From: Natrinema salifodinae
GTDB lineage: Archaea > Halobacteriota > Halobacteria > Halobacteriales > Natrialbaceae
Length of the DNA: 64,000 nt
Assembly: GCF_900110455.1 (NCBI RefSeq)
Contig: NZ_FOIS01000003.1
Coordinates: forward strand, 451,491-515,490
Reading direction: 5' to 3'
The notes under the pieces were generated by a model that saw only the letters and a list, made by a program, of their open reading frames with translations, had not been told where the DNA came from and ran no database searches. The position numbers were made by a program, and so were the translations under genes. Positions 1 through 8,787 of the stretch are shown here, one piece after another; position 1 is the first letter of the stretch; each line of letters starts with the position of its first letter.

Positions 1-80
1 ACTTCTCTGCCGTACACCCGCCGTCTCGACCGGCACGGGACGGCCGTTCGCTTACACCGGTCCTTCCCGTATCGCCAACT

Positions 81-320
81 ATGACGGCTCCACTAACTGA
101 CGACGACGTCGGGAAGACGGTCGTCGACACCGAAGGGAAGGAACTAGGAATCGTCGCCAAAGTCGAAAACGGCCGGGCCTCCGTCGATCCCGACCCCAGC
201 TTAGCGGAGCAAGTGCTCGCCTCGGTCGGCTGGGAGGGCGAAGACGAGGAGGACTACGTAGTCACCGAAGACATGCTCCGACGCGTCGACAACGAGGTCG
301 TCCTCCGCGGCGAACTCTGA
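81..320 (+). CDS. PRC-barrel-like small acidic protein
   Basis: A 79-residue acidic protein. The first half (about residues 8-40) reads like a PRC-barrel beta strand set: a DDVGKTVVDTEGKELGIVA stretch is the usual start of PRC-barrel proteins, which are small adaptor domains found in RNA-processing and photosystem proteins. The C-terminal half (EDYVVTEDMLRRVDNEVVL) is typical of the short haloarchaeal members. No catalytic residue or membrane segment is seen. It is followed by about 110 bp without a gene and then the class V aminotransferase on the same strand, so co-transcription is possible but not shown. The fold assignment is by motif reading only; the cellular role is unknown. Confidence 0.7.
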   Translation: MTAPLTDDDVGKTVVDTEGKELGIVAKVENGRASVDPDPSLAEQVLASVGWEGEDEEDYVVTEDMLRRVDNEVVLRGEL

Positions 321-432
321 CGGGTCCTCGCCCCGTCCGCGGTCGGACTCGCCGATCTCGACCTCGGATACCGTCGCGCTCGACGCGAGCGGACCGTCAG
401 ATCGAACACGGCATCGAGCGAACGGTTCGGTG

Positions 433-1557
433 ATGGAACCCAGCGAGCTCCGCGAGACGATGCCCGCCCTCGAGTCCAGCGTCTACTGCAACTGGGGCGC
501 CGGCGGCCCGAGCCCGCGCCGCGTCGTGGACGCGGCCGAATCGGCGCTGGAGGACCACGAGTACCGGGCGCCCGCGGCCGAGGGGATGTACCCCGCGGCG
601 TTCGACGCCTACGACGAGGCGCGGACGGCCGTCGCCGACCTGCTCGGGGCCGCGCCGGTCGAGATCGCGCTGACCCAGAGCACGACCGACGGGATCAACC
701 GGATCGCGGGCGCGCTCGACTGGGATTCGGACGACGTCGTCGTCCGGACCGACCTCGAACACTCCGCCGGAGTGCTGCCCTGGGAACGGCTCCGGCGCGA
801 ACGCGGCGTCGAGATTCGGACCCTCGAGACCGAGAACGGCCGGCTCGATCTCGACGACGTGACGGCGGCGGCCGACGACGCGACGCTGTTCTGCGTGAGT
901 TCGCTCACCTGGACCCACGGGACGCGGCTCCCGGTCGAAGACGTCGTCGAAATCGCCCACGACGCGGACGCGCTCGCGCTGGTCGACGCCGTCCAGTCGC
1001 CCGGCCAGGCGCCCGTCGACGTCGGCGAGTGGGGCGCCGACTTCGTCGTCGCGGCAGGCCACAAGTGGCTCCTCGCTCCGTTCGGGGCAGGCTTTCTCTA
1101 CGTCCGCGACGGCGTCGAACGGGACCGGGACCTCGTCCCCGCCGCGATCGGTTACCGGAGCGTCGCGGACGAGACCGCGACCGACTACGAGTACGCGCCT
1201 GGCGCGCGGCGATTCGAGGTCGGCACCGCGAGTCCCGCGCCCTACGCGGGGCTGGCGGAAGCGATCGAGACGATCGAGGAGATCGGGATCGACGCGATTC
1301 AGCGGCGGATCGAGACCCTCACCGACCGGCTCAAGGAAGGTGTGCCCGACGACCGACTCCTGAGCCCGCGGTCGTACGAGTCCGGCCTGGTGACGATCGA
1401 CGTCGACGAGCCGGAGCGGGTCGTCGAGCGCCTGGCCGATCGAGGGATCGTCGTGCGAGCCCTCCCGGAACCGGCGGCGGTCCGCGCGTCGATCCACGCG
1501 TTCAACGATCGGGCGGACGTGGACGCGCTGCTCGCGGCGCTCGACGAGGAGTTCTGA
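433..1557 (+). CDS. Class V aminotransferase (NifS/cysteine-desulfurase-like fold)
   Basis: A PLP enzyme of 374 residues, the usual size for class V aminotransferases. The N-terminus (YCNWGAGGPSPRRVVDA) is the substrate-entry loop of the family, and the motif VAAGHKWLLAPFGAGFLYV carries the Schiff-base lysine near residue 211. HDADALALVDAVQSPG supplies the aspartate that contacts the pyridine nitrogen. Reactions in this family include cysteine desulfuration, kynurenine hydrolysis and isopenicillin-type epimerisation; I cannot pick one. I see no SufU/IscU partner nearby and no clear catalytic-cysteine loop, so a true desulfurase role is doubtful. A GTG lies one codon before the ATG I chose; both are in frame. 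Confidence 0.85.
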   Translation: MEPSELRETMPALESSVYCNWGAGGPSPRRVVDAAESALEDHEYRAPAAEGMYPAAFDAYDEARTAVADLLGAAPVEIALTQSTTDGINRIAGALDWDSDDVVVRTDLEHSAGVLPWERLRRERGVEIRTLETENGRLDLDDVTAAADDATLFCVSSLTWTHGTRLPVEDVVEIAHDADALALVDAVQSPGQAPVDVGEWGADFVVAAGHKWLLAPFGAGFLYVRDGVERDRDLVPAAIGYRSVADETATDYEYAPGARRFEVGTASPAPYAGLAEAIETIEEIGIDAIQRRIETLTDRLKEGVPDDRLLSPRSYESGLVTIDVDEPERVVERLADRGIVVRALPEPAAVRASIHAFNDRADVDALLAALDEEF

Positions 1558-1572
1558 GACGGCGAGCGGCGA

Positions 1573-2112
1573 CTATTCCGAGTCGGCGTCGGCAGCCGAC
1601 GCGGCGGTCTCGACCATCGTCTCCCGCTCGTCGAAGTAGGCGGGCGCGTCGGTCTCGGCCTCGAACTCGATAATTTGGGTCAGTGCGTCCTGGCCGTCCG
1701 CGGCCTCCGACGCCAGGTCCGCGGCGAGCTCGGTGTAGCCGGCGGCCAGCTCCTGGAAGGCCTGCATTCGGGTCTGTTTCGCTTCGACGAGCAGCTGTTT
1801 CTCCTCCAGTTGCTCCTGGAGTTCCTCGAGTTCCGCGACGTCGTCGGCCCTAGCGTCCGGCACGTCCGCGGTCGACGGAGCGTCGGTGCCCTCGACCTCG
1901 TCCGGGAGCGCTTCGAGGCGCGACCGGATCTCGGCCATCTCCGCGTCGATCTCGTCCAAAAGCTCGTCGGCCTCCTCGCTCATCGTCTCGACGCTCCCCG
2001 AGAGCAGGCCGGCCTGGGTCTGGCAGTACTCGACGCACTCGTCGATCGCGAGCGCATCCGCGTCTGCGTCCGTATTCGGATCCGAATCCGGGTCCGCAGC
2101 GTCGTCGTCCAT
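1573..2112 (-). CDS. Acidic coiled-coil haloarchaeal protein
   Basis: A 179-residue protein with a very acidic, Asp/Ser-rich first 20 residues and then heptad-rich helices: roughly residues 30-70 and 85-140 are continuous coiled coil (EELQEQLEEKQLLVEAKQTR). Two cysteines occur early (ECVEYC). There is no signal peptide or membrane segment. It resembles uncharacterised conserved haloarchaeal coiled-coil proteins; no function can be assigned. It is convergent with the aminotransferase gene, with only 15 bp between the stops, and divergent from the membrane protein gene at 2234. Confidence 0.65.
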   Translation of the reverse strand: MDDDAADPDSDPNTDADADALAIDECVEYCQTQAGLLSGSVETMSEEADELLDEIDAEMAEIRSRLEALPDEVEGTDAPSTADVPDARADDVAELEELQEQLEEKQLLVEAKQTRMQAFQELAAGYTELAADLASEAADGQDALTQIIEFEAETDAPAYFDERETMVETAASAADADSE

Positions 2113-2233
2113 AAGCGTCCTTGGGGCTGCCGGCCGAAGTCACTTTGGTCCACGGTCGGTGCCGGCGACGGCGCTGTCGGGACCGGTGTGGAAGCCGCCG
2201 CCATTCAAGGGACCGCTGGCGAAATATCCGACC

Positions 2234-2908
2234 ATGCATCGCGTCTCCGTACCGCTCCTCGCGTCGCTGGTGTTCTATCCCGGGACCGTCTCCGCACAGG
2301 ACGTCCCCCGGCCGGTCACGGGCGAGCCCACGACGCTCGGTGAGTTTGCGGTCGTCTTCGGCGTCTACGCGCTGTTCACGCTCGTCGTCGGTGCGATTCT
2401 CCTGGCGATCTCGACCTCGTCCGTCCGGGCGATCGAGGGGCGACTCGTCGCCGATCCGTTGAACACGGGCGCGATCGGTCTCGGCGTGCTCGTCGGCGGG
2501 TTCGTCGCCCTCGTGGTCGCGTCGGCCGTCACAGCCACCCTCGTAGGCGTCGGTGCGCCCGCGATCGTCGGCCGCGCGCCGATCGCGCTCACGGTCGCGC
2601 TCTCGGCAGGACTGACGGTCGCCAACACGATCGGGATCATCACGGCCGGCTCGGTCTTGCTCCGGCGCGTCGGACTTAGCGACGATGCCCACCCGAACCC
2701 GTGGCTCGCGCTCGTCGTCGGCACGATCATCGTGCAACTCCTGTACCTGGTGCCGCTGGTGAACCTCGTCGTCGCTCTCGTCGTAGTCGGCCTGGCGACC
2801 GGCGCGACCGTCGAGTATTGGTGGACCGATCGGGACGAGAACGGGGGCGAAGGCGAGGATGAAGGGCCGTCCGATCCGGAGCCGCGAGAGGATGCACTGG
2901 ACCGGTGA
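2234..2908 (+). CDS. Secreted-start multi-pass membrane protein, unknown function
   Basis: The ATG at 2234 gives a 224-residue protein that begins with a classical signal-like segment (MHRVSVPLLASLVFYPGTVSAQ), followed by hydrophobic segments at about residues 36-58, 78-105, 113-140 and 155-192, and an acidic hydrophilic tail of about 30 residues. A longer reading frame runs back to 1886, but that part is antisense to the coiled-coil gene and low in complexity, so I reject it. The layout (signal, about four to five membrane spans, acidic cytoplasmic tail) is common among haloarchaeal membrane proteins without known function. No catalytic motif is visible. Confidence 0.65.
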   Translation: MHRVSVPLLASLVFYPGTVSAQDVPRPVTGEPTTLGEFAVVFGVYALFTLVVGAILLAISTSSVRAIEGRLVADPLNTGAIGLGVLVGGFVALVVASAVTATLVGVGAPAIVGRAPIALTVALSAGLTVANTIGIITAGSVLLRRVGLSDDAHPNPWLALVVGTIIVQLLYLVPLVNLVVALVVVGLATGATVEYWWTDRDENGGEGEDEGPSDPEPREDALDR

Positions 2909-2931
2909 CGCCAGGCGCGCTCGCGCCAAAA

Positions 2932-2943
2932 TGTGCTAGCACA
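2932..2943. promoter_or_regulatory. 12-bp perfect palindrome upstream of uvrA
   Basis: The sequence TGTGCTAGCACA is a perfect inverted repeat, followed at once by a partly related ACACCACTGTGT. It lies about 30 bp before the TATA-like CGTTAAGT (2969-2976) in front of uvrA. This position suits an operator, or the end of the upstream gene. The contained CTAG is usually rare in such genomes, which makes the site stand out. No binding protein is known to me. Confidence 0.35.
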
Positions 2944-2968
2944 CACCACTGTGTTGCCCTTTCAGACT

Positions 2969-2976
2969 CGTTAAGT
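2969..2976 (+). promoter_or_regulatory. Candidate TATA element for the uvrA transcript
   Basis: CGTTAAGT lies about 29 nt before an ATG at 3002, the spacing expected for a haloarchaeal leaderless start. It lies about 80 nt before the likely uvrA start at 3055, so the message would begin with a short reading frame rather than with uvrA itself. Confidence 0.4.
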
Positions 2977-3001
2977 CCTTCCGGCCACTGAATCAGACAC
3001 A

Positions 3002-3058
3002 ATGAATCTGGTACTGTGTCGACAAGAGAGACAGTCTTCATTTGCGACCGAATTATGA
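3002..3058 (+). CDS. Possible 18-codon leader ORF overlapping the uvrA start
   Basis: An ATG at 3002 opens a short frame ([18 protein letters not shown]) whose TGA overlaps the uvrA ATG as ATGA. It sits about 29 nt after a TATA-like element, so it would be translated from a leaderless message. The uvrA start has no Shine-Dalgarno sequence before it, so termination-reinitiation here is a reasonable way to start UvrA. This is an inference from spacing and overlap only; it may be chance. Confidence 0.3.
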   Translation: MNLVLCRQERQSSFATEL

Positions 3059-6018
3059 GCAAGGACTACATCGAAGTCCGCGGTGCGGAGGAGCACAACC
3101 TCAAGGACCTCGACGTCGAGATCCCCCGCGAGGAGTTCACCGTCGTCACCGGTCTCTCGGGTTCGGGCAAGTCCTCGCTCGCGTTCGAGACGGTCTACGC
3201 GGAGGGCCAGCGCCGGTACATCGAGAGCCTCTCGGCGTACGCCCGGAACTTCCTCGGCCAGATGGACAAGCCCCAGGTCGAGACCGTCGAGGGCCTCTCG
3301 CCGGCGATCTCGATCGACCAGAAGAACGCGGCGAACAACCCTCGCTCGACCGTCGGGACGGTCACGGAACTGCACGACTATCTGCGGCTGCTCTACGCCC
3401 GCGTCGGCACGCCCCACTGTCCCCAGTGCGGCCGCGAGGTCGGCGAGCAGTCGGCCCAGAACATGGTCGAGCGCATCCTCGAGCTCCCCGAGGGGACGAA
3501 GGCCAAGCTCGCGGCCCCGGTCGTCCGCGACCAGAAGGGCGCGTTCGAGGACCTCTTCGAGGAACTCGTCTCGGAGGGGTACGCCCGCGTCGAGATCGAC
3601 GGCGAGGAACACGACCTCACGCTCGACGACCCCGACTTGGACGAGAACTTCGACCACACCGTCGACGTGATCGTCGACCGCGTGAAGGTCTCGACCGAGG
3701 ATCGACCACGCATCGTCGACAGTGTCGAGACGGCCCTCGACGAGGCCGACGGCGTCCTGAAGGTCATCCTCCCGGACCCGCCAGAAGAGGCCGCCGCGGA
3801 CCTCGGTGAAGAGGCCCGCCGGACCGGTGCACTGGGCGACGAGACCGACGAGGACGACCGCTTCGTCGTCGAGTTCTCGAAGGACCTCGCGTGTACCCAC
3901 TGCGGAATCGACGTCCCCGAGATCGAGACCCGCTCGTTCTCCTTCAACTCACCCCACGGCGCCTGTCCCGAGTGCGAGGGCTTAGGCGAGACCAAGGAGG
4001 TCGACGAGGACCTCGTCATTCAGGACGAGTCCAAGCCGCTCAAGCACGTCTTCGAGGCCTGGAGCTACAACCGCTCGTACTACCAGACCCGCCTCGACGC
4101 CGTCGCGACCCACTTCGACGTCTCGCTGTCGACGCCGTTCGAGGATCTCGACGAGGACGTCCAGCAGGCCTTCCTCTACGGAACTGACGGACAGGTGCTG
4201 TTCAAGCGACACACCAAAAACGGCACCCGCCGGAAGAAGAAGCGCTTCGAGGGCGTCATCCCTAACCTCGAGCGCCGGTACCTCGAGACCGACTCCGATT
4301 CGACCCGGGAACACATCGAGGACTACATGTCGGTCACGGAGTGTCCGGCCTGCGACGGCACCCGCCTGAAGCCCGCCTCGCGCGCGGTGCTGGTCGACGA
4401 CACCGCCATTACCGAGATCAACGCGATGAGCATCGGTGACGCTCGCGAGCACTTCGAGTCGATGGAAGCCGACCTCACCGAGCGCGAGAAGGTCATCGCC
4501 GAGGAGATTCTCAAAGAGATCCGAGCGCGACTCGGATTCATGGTCGAGGTCGGCCTCGAGTACCTCACGCTCGACCGCGAGGCTTCCACCCTCTCGGGCG
4601 GCGAGAGCCAGCGCATCCGGCTCGCGACTCAGATCGGCTCCGGCCTGGTCGGCGTCCTCTACGTGCTCGACGAGCCCTCGATCGGGCTCCACCAGCGGGA
4701 CAACGACCGGCTGCTCGACACATTGGAGGAGCTGCGCGACCTCGGCAACACCCTGCTGGTCGTCGAACACGACGAGGAGACGATGCGCCGCGCGGACAAC
4801 GTCATCGACATGGGGCCCGGCCCCGGCAAGCGCGGCGGCGAGGTCGTCGCCAACGGCTCCGTCGAGGAGGTCAAAGCCACCGACGGCTCCGTGACCGGCG
4901 ACTACCTCTCCGGTCGCCGGCAGATCCCGGTGCCGGACGAGCGACGCGATCCCGAGGGTGCCGTGACGATCCGCGGCGCGCGCCAGCACAACCTCAAGGA
5001 TCTCGACGCCGACATCCCGCTTGGCTGTTTCACCGCGATTACCGGGGTCTCCGGCTCCGGGAAGTCCACGCTGATGCACGAGGTGTTCTACAAGGGCCTC
5101 GCTCGTGAGATGAACGACAACACGAGCGTGATTCCGGGCGATCACGACGCCATCGAGGGACTGGACCAGATCGAGACGGTCCGCCTGATCGATCAGTCGC
5201 CGATCGGCCGCACGCCGCGGTCGAACCCCGCGACCTACACCAGCGTCTTCGACTACATTCGAGAACTGTTCGCCTCGACGAAGCTCGCGAAACAGCGCGG
5301 CTACGAGAAGGGTCGATTCTCCTTCAACGTCAAGGAGGGCCGCTGCGAGGAGTGTGGCGGACAGGGCACGGTGAAGATCGAGATGAACTTTCTGAGCGAC
5401 GTGTACGTCCCCTGCGAAGAGTGCGACGGCGCGCGCTACAACGACGCCACGCTCGACGTCACCTACAAGGGGAAAACGATCGCCGACGTCCTCGAGATGT
5501 CGGTCGAGGAGGCCTACGACTTCTTCGAGTCCTCGAGCCAGATCCGCCGCCGGCTCAAGCTGCTGAAGGACGTCGGCCTCGACTACATGAAACTCGGCCA
5601 GCCCTCGACCACGCTGTCGGGCGGCGAGGCCCAGCGGATCAAGCTCGCCGAGGAACTCGGCAAGAAGGACTCGGGCGAGACGCTCTACCTGCTCGACGAG
5701 CCGACGACCGGGCTGCACAGCGAGGACGAGCGCAAACTCATCGACGTGCTCCACCGGCTGACCGACAACGGCAACACCGTCGCCGTCATCGAGCACGAAC
5801 TCGACCTCGTCAAAAACGCCGACCACGTCATCGACCTCGGCCCCGAGGGCGGCGAGAACGGCGGCGAAATCGTCGCGACGGGAACGCCGGAGGACATCGC
5901 GCGGCTCGAAGACTCCCACACCGGCCGCTACCTGCGGGATCTGCTCCCGAAGGTGGATCTCGAAGGGCCCCGCGGCGAGCGCGTCGAGCCCGTGTCGGCG
6001 CCGATGGACGACGACTGA
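3055..6018 (+). CDS. uvrA: Excinuclease ABC subunit A
   Basis: UvrA is the damage-recognition ATPase of nucleotide excision repair and loads UvrB onto damaged DNA. The 987-residue protein has both ABC modules: first Walker [15 protein letters not shown] near residue 34 and signature LSGGESQRI near 512; second Walker [15 protein letters not shown] near 665 and signature [15 protein letters not shown] near 855. Paired cysteines typical of the zinc modules are seen at [19 protein letters not shown] and [14 protein letters not shown]. The start at 3055 gives the usual [20 protein letters not shown] beginning; an in-frame GTG at 3016 would add 13 residues with no family resemblance. uvrB and uvrC are not in the window. 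Confidence 0.98.
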   Translation: MSKDYIEVRGAEEHNLKDLDVEIPREEFTVVTGLSGSGKSSLAFETVYAEGQRRYIESLSAYARNFLGQMDKPQVETVEGLSPAISIDQKNAANNPRSTVGTVTELHDYLRLLYARVGTPHCPQCGREVGEQSAQNMVERILELPEGTKAKLAAPVVRDQKGAFEDLFEELVSEGYARVEIDGEEHDLTLDDPDLDENFDHTVDVIVDRVKVSTEDRPRIVDSVETALDEADGVLKVILPDPPEEAAADLGEEARRTGALGDETDEDDRFVVEFSKDLACTHCGIDVPEIETRSFSFNSPHGACPECEGLGETKEVDEDLVIQDESKPLKHVFEAWSYNRSYYQTRLDAVATHFDVSLSTPFEDLDEDVQQAFLYGTDGQVLFKRHTKNGTRRKKKRFEGVIPNLERRYLETDSDSTREHIEDYMSVTECPACDGTRLKPASRAVLVDDTAITEINAMSIGDAREHFESMEADLTEREKVIAEEILKEIRARLGFMVEVGLEYLTLDREASTLSGGESQRIRLATQIGSGLVGVLYVLDEPSIGLHQRDNDRLLDTLEELRDLGNTLLVVEHDEETMRRADNVIDMGPGPGKRGGEVVANGSVEEVKATDGSVTGDYLSGRRQIPVPDERRDPEGAVTIRGARQHNLKDLDADIPLGCFTAITGVSGSGKSTLMHEVFYKGLAREMNDNTSVIPGDHDAIEGLDQIETVRLIDQSPIGRTPRSNPATYTSVFDYIRELFASTKLAKQRGYEKGRFSFNVKEGRCEECGGQGTVKIEMNFLSDVYVPCEECDGARYNDATLDVTYKGKTIADVLEMSVEEAYDFFESSSQIRRRLKLLKDVGLDYMKLGQPSTTLSGGEAQRIKLAEELGKKDSGETLYLLDEPTTGLHSEDERKLIDVLHRLTDNGNTVAVIEHELDLVKNADHVIDLGPEGGENGGEIVATGTPEDIARLEDSHTGRYLRDLLPKVDLEGPRGERVEPVSAPMDDD

Positions 6019-6108
6019 CGGAGTGACGGCCGACCGCGTCGAGGCCTGCGCCGGCCGACCGCGACCGAGTCGGAACGACTAACTCCGATCCCCCGGAATC
6101 GGCGACCG

Positions 6109-6525
6109 ATGAGCGGACTGAAGGCCGTCGTTCGCCGCGGGTTCGCCGGCGGCGGAATCGCGACGCTGTTGCTCGCCGGACTCTTCCTCATCGGTGGCGA
6201 GCCGACGCAGCCGTCGACGCTGGCCATGACCGCCTGGCTCGCCGCCGTCGGCGTCGCCCTGTTTATCGCCGGCACCCGCGAGCGCGTCATCCTCGGAACC
6301 CGGACCGTCGGCTGGCCCCGCCTGGCCGCGGTCGGAATCGGAGTCCTCGCGGTCGGGTGGGGGATCGTCGGCTTCTCGCAGCTCCGTGAGTTCGAGACGG
6401 CCGGCGGCCCGTGGCTGCTCACCGCCGCGATCACGCTCTTCTCGCTGGCCTACTTCGCCTGGTTCGCCCGCGAGTGCTGGACCGGCGGCTACTATCTGGA
6501 CGAGGAGACGTTCGCGGTCGAGTGA
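6109..6525 (+). CDS. Small four-helix membrane protein, unknown function
   Basis: A 138-residue integral membrane protein with hydrophobic segments at about residues 14-28, 41-54, 68-84 and 98-118 and a short charged loop containing TRERVILGTRTV. It follows uvrA by 90 bp on the same strand. No signature motif or conserved catalytic residue is evident, and I do not recognise the family. Confidence 0.6.
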   Translation: MSGLKAVVRRGFAGGGIATLLLAGLFLIGGEPTQPSTLAMTAWLAAVGVALFIAGTRERVILGTRTVGWPRLAAVGIGVLAVGWGIVGFSQLREFETAGGPWLLTAAITLFSLAYFAWFARECWTGGYYLDEETFAVE

Positions 6526-6638
6526 CGGCTCGCAAGGGCGGCGGGGCCGAACGGGAGCTCGCGGAGCGGGTATCGATCCGTTTCACAGCGAGCGGCACCA
6601 CGCGCGCTCTTTTCACCGCTGACGTCGTCCCCGCCGAT

Positions 6639-7652
6639 ATGAGCGCACGCGACCGGGCGCTCTCCACCACCGCGGACGGCGAGGAGAGCCAACTGACCTA
6701 CGAAGCGATCACGGAGTCGCCGCTCAAACGATGGCTGTTGCTCGATGGACATCGCGTCGCGATCGCCGGCCTCCTGACGCTCGGGCTGTACGCCGCCGTC
6801 GTCGCGCTGTACGTCGCTGGCCTGTTCCCGATCGGGAACGCGGGCACCGTGACGACGCTCTACGGCTCGCTCGTCGGCGGAACGCTCCCGTTCATCACGA
6901 TCGTCCTGGCGATCAACCAGCTGGTGCTCTCTCAGGAACTGGGCTGGACGCCCGAGCTGCGGAGTCGGTTCGAGGGGATGATCGAGTTCCAGCGGGACGT
7001 CGAGGATCTGACCGAGTCCGGCGTTAGCCCGTCGTCGCCGGCGGCCTTCCTGGACGTGATCGTCGCGGCGACCGCCGACCGCGCCGAGCGACTCCCGGAC
7101 GCGCTCGCGTCCGACGCCGGGGACGAAAAGCGGCGGGAGATCGAGCGGTTCGTCGCGGCGCTGGAATCGGACGGCGAGACGGTCTCGGACGCGCTCGAAG
7201 ACGCCGAGTTCGGCACGTTCGAGGCGCTGTCGGCCGTGCTGGGCCACCACCAGGGCAACTACTACCACGCGGCGCGGACCTTCCGCGAGGAGTGGGACGA
7301 CGCCTTCGACGAGCTGACCCCGCTCGAGGAACTGATCGAGCTGTTGGGCTTTCTCGCCATCGCCAGGCAGACGTTCAAGACGCTGTACGTCCAGCACGAG
7401 CTCGCCGTCCTCTCGCGGATGCTGCTGTACGTCGGCTTCCCGACGCTGGTCGGCGGCGGGCTGCTCCTGGTCTCCTATCCGACGATCGCCGCGACCGTCT
7501 CGAGTTCGACCCTGCTGCTCGCGATCGCCGCCGGCGGCGTCGTGCTCGTGTTCCTGCCGTTCATGGTCCTGCTGAGCTACGCGCTCCGGATCGCGACGAT
7601 CGCCGCACGCACGGCCGACTTCGGGCCGTTCGTCCCGCGGGCCTCGAATTGA
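6639..7652 (+). CDS. Membrane protein with long central soluble domain, unknown function
   Basis: The ATG at 6639 gives 337 residues. Two hydrophobic helices lie at about 42-65 and 75-100 (the second ending in AINQLVLSQELGWTPELRSR), followed by about 150 mostly helical, acidic soluble residues, then two more helices at about 255-280 and 290-315. This two-plus-two arrangement with an internal cytoplasmic domain is seen in uncharacterised haloarchaeal membrane proteins. The longer frame back to 6411 overlaps the preceding gene and is rejected. It lies 113 bp downstream of the four-helix membrane protein on the same strand. Function unknown. Confidence 0.65.
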   Translation: MSARDRALSTTADGEESQLTYEAITESPLKRWLLLDGHRVAIAGLLTLGLYAAVVALYVAGLFPIGNAGTVTTLYGSLVGGTLPFITIVLAINQLVLSQELGWTPELRSRFEGMIEFQRDVEDLTESGVSPSSPAAFLDVIVAATADRAERLPDALASDAGDEKRREIERFVAALESDGETVSDALEDAEFGTFEALSAVLGHHQGNYYHAARTFREEWDDAFDELTPLEELIELLGFLAIARQTFKTLYVQHELAVLSRMLLYVGFPTLVGGGLLLVSYPTIAATVSSSTLLLAIAAGGVVLVFLPFMVLLSYALRIATIAARTADFGPFVPRASN

Positions 7653-7754
7653 CATCGCGGCGAGACGGCCGGGAGATCGGACCCGAGGACCGGCCGATCA
7701 CTCACGTCGCGGACCGGGAGTACAGCCAAGGGGACCGCCGGTGAACCGTTTCAT

Positions 7755-8195
7755 ATGCCAAACGATAGCACGTCCGCGGAGGAATCAGAGCGGGATCCGA
7801 CGGACTCGTTCGACCTCGAGCGCTCCGAGCGGGTCCGCGTCGGCGTCACGCGCGGCGAGCGGAGCCTCGAACTGGGGCCGCCGCGGGACTTCCCCGACCG
7901 GGCCGACGTCGCGGTCCGACCGAAATCGGACGAAGCGGACGAAGGTGACGGTGAGAACGGCGAGGACGACGCGGCGGACAAGGGCGGGGCTCGCCTGGTC
8001 CTCAGTATCGACGCGATGGCCGGCGACCACGGCAGGGGCTACGTCGACGCGGAACTGACGCCAAGGGAGGCCCGTGCGCTCCGCGATCGGCTCGACGAGA
8101 CGGTCCGCTGGATGATCGGCTCCGACGCCGAATGCGACTCCGATCGAGACGTCGGCAGCAGTGGCGGTGCCGGCCGCACCGATCGTCGAGACTAA
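7755..8195 (+). CDS. Acidic hypothetical protein
   Basis: A 146-residue soluble, strongly acidic protein. A low-complexity Asp/Glu/Gly stretch in the middle (about residues 55-75) separates an N-terminal part from a more ordered segment (RLVLSIDAMAGDHGRGYVDA and ELTPREARALRDRLDETVRW). The latter reads like a short beta hairpin followed by a helix, as in small haloarchaeal proteins carrying a Pro-Arg-Glu-Ala helix start. No known domain is recognised. It ends 66 bp from the convergent CBS gene. Confidence 0.5.
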   Translation: MPNDSTSAEESERDPTDSFDLERSERVRVGVTRGERSLELGPPRDFPDRADVAVRPKSDEADEGDGENGEDDAADKGGARLVLSIDAMAGDHGRGYVDAELTPREARALRDRLDETVRWMIGSDAECDSDRDVGSSGGAGRTDRRD

Positions 8196-8261
8196 CGAGT
8201 CGACTCGAAACGGACGGTGCGGACAGCGCGACGGGCGAACCGTCGACCGCTCCGCGGCGGC

Positions 8262-8669
8262 TTATGTCTCCGGGCTGGGCGACTCGACGCGCGAGATGTA
8301 GCCGGCCAGATCCGAGGTCGTGACCATGCCGATGACGCCCTCGTCCTCGTCGATCACGGGGAGGTGGTGGAAGCCGTGTTCGATCATCACGTCCGCCGCG
8401 TCGCGGATGCCGTCCTGTGCCGCGGTCGTGACGACGTTCGTGGTCATGTACGTCGAGACCGGCGTCTGATCTTTCGGCTTCCGTTCGGCGACGATCCGAA
8501 CGAAGTCCGTCGTCGTCAGAATCCCCTCGAGCTGGTTGTCCTCGTCGACGACGATCACCGAGCCGACCCCGTTGTCGAGCATCGTCTGCGCGGCGTCCTC
8601 GACGAGCGCGTCCGGCGCGACCGTGTGCAGCGACGTCGACATGACGCGAGCGACGAAAATATCCTCCAT
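8262..8669 (-). CDS. CBS-pair domain protein
   Basis: A 135-residue protein made of two CBS repeats (about residues 6-60 and 72-128), the module that binds adenosyl ligands such as AMP, ATP or SAM. Typical motifs are VEDAAQTMLDNGVGSVIVVD followed by EGILTTTDFVR, then DAADVMIEHGFHHLPVIDED and IGMVTTSDLAGYI. There is no fused enzyme or HTH, so it is a stand-alone ligand sensor whose target is unknown. I chose the ATG at 8669 because a TTATAAT element lies about 25 nt upstream of it; a TTG three codons earlier is unlikely. Confidence 0.9.
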   Translation of the reverse strand: MEDIFVARVMSTSLHTVAPDALVEDAAQTMLDNGVGSVIVVDEDNQLEGILTTTDFVRIVAERKPKDQTPVSTYMTTNVVTTAAQDGIRDAADVMIEHGFHHLPVIDEDEGVIGMVTTSDLAGYISRVESPSPET

Positions 8670-8690
8670 ACGGGACAATACACGTTAAAC

Positions 8691-8697
8691 ATTATAA
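8691..8697 (-). promoter_or_regulatory. TATA element of the CBS gene
   Basis: On the minus strand this reads TTATAAT, centred about 25 nt before the ATG at 8669, the spacing of a leaderless haloarchaeal promoter. It supports the choice of that start codon. Confidence 0.5.
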
Positions 8698-8787
8698 TGG
8701 TTGTCGACCACCCCCATCGGAACCGGCCGGGTGCGCCCAGTGCGAGCGGCGCGAGCCACTAAGTGCCTGGTTTCCGAGACTCGCGGT

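Noticed and set aside
3016-3054. GTG start for uvrA 13 codons upstream
   Set aside because: The added residues do not resemble UvrA N-termini, and the ATG at 3055 gives the standard beginning.
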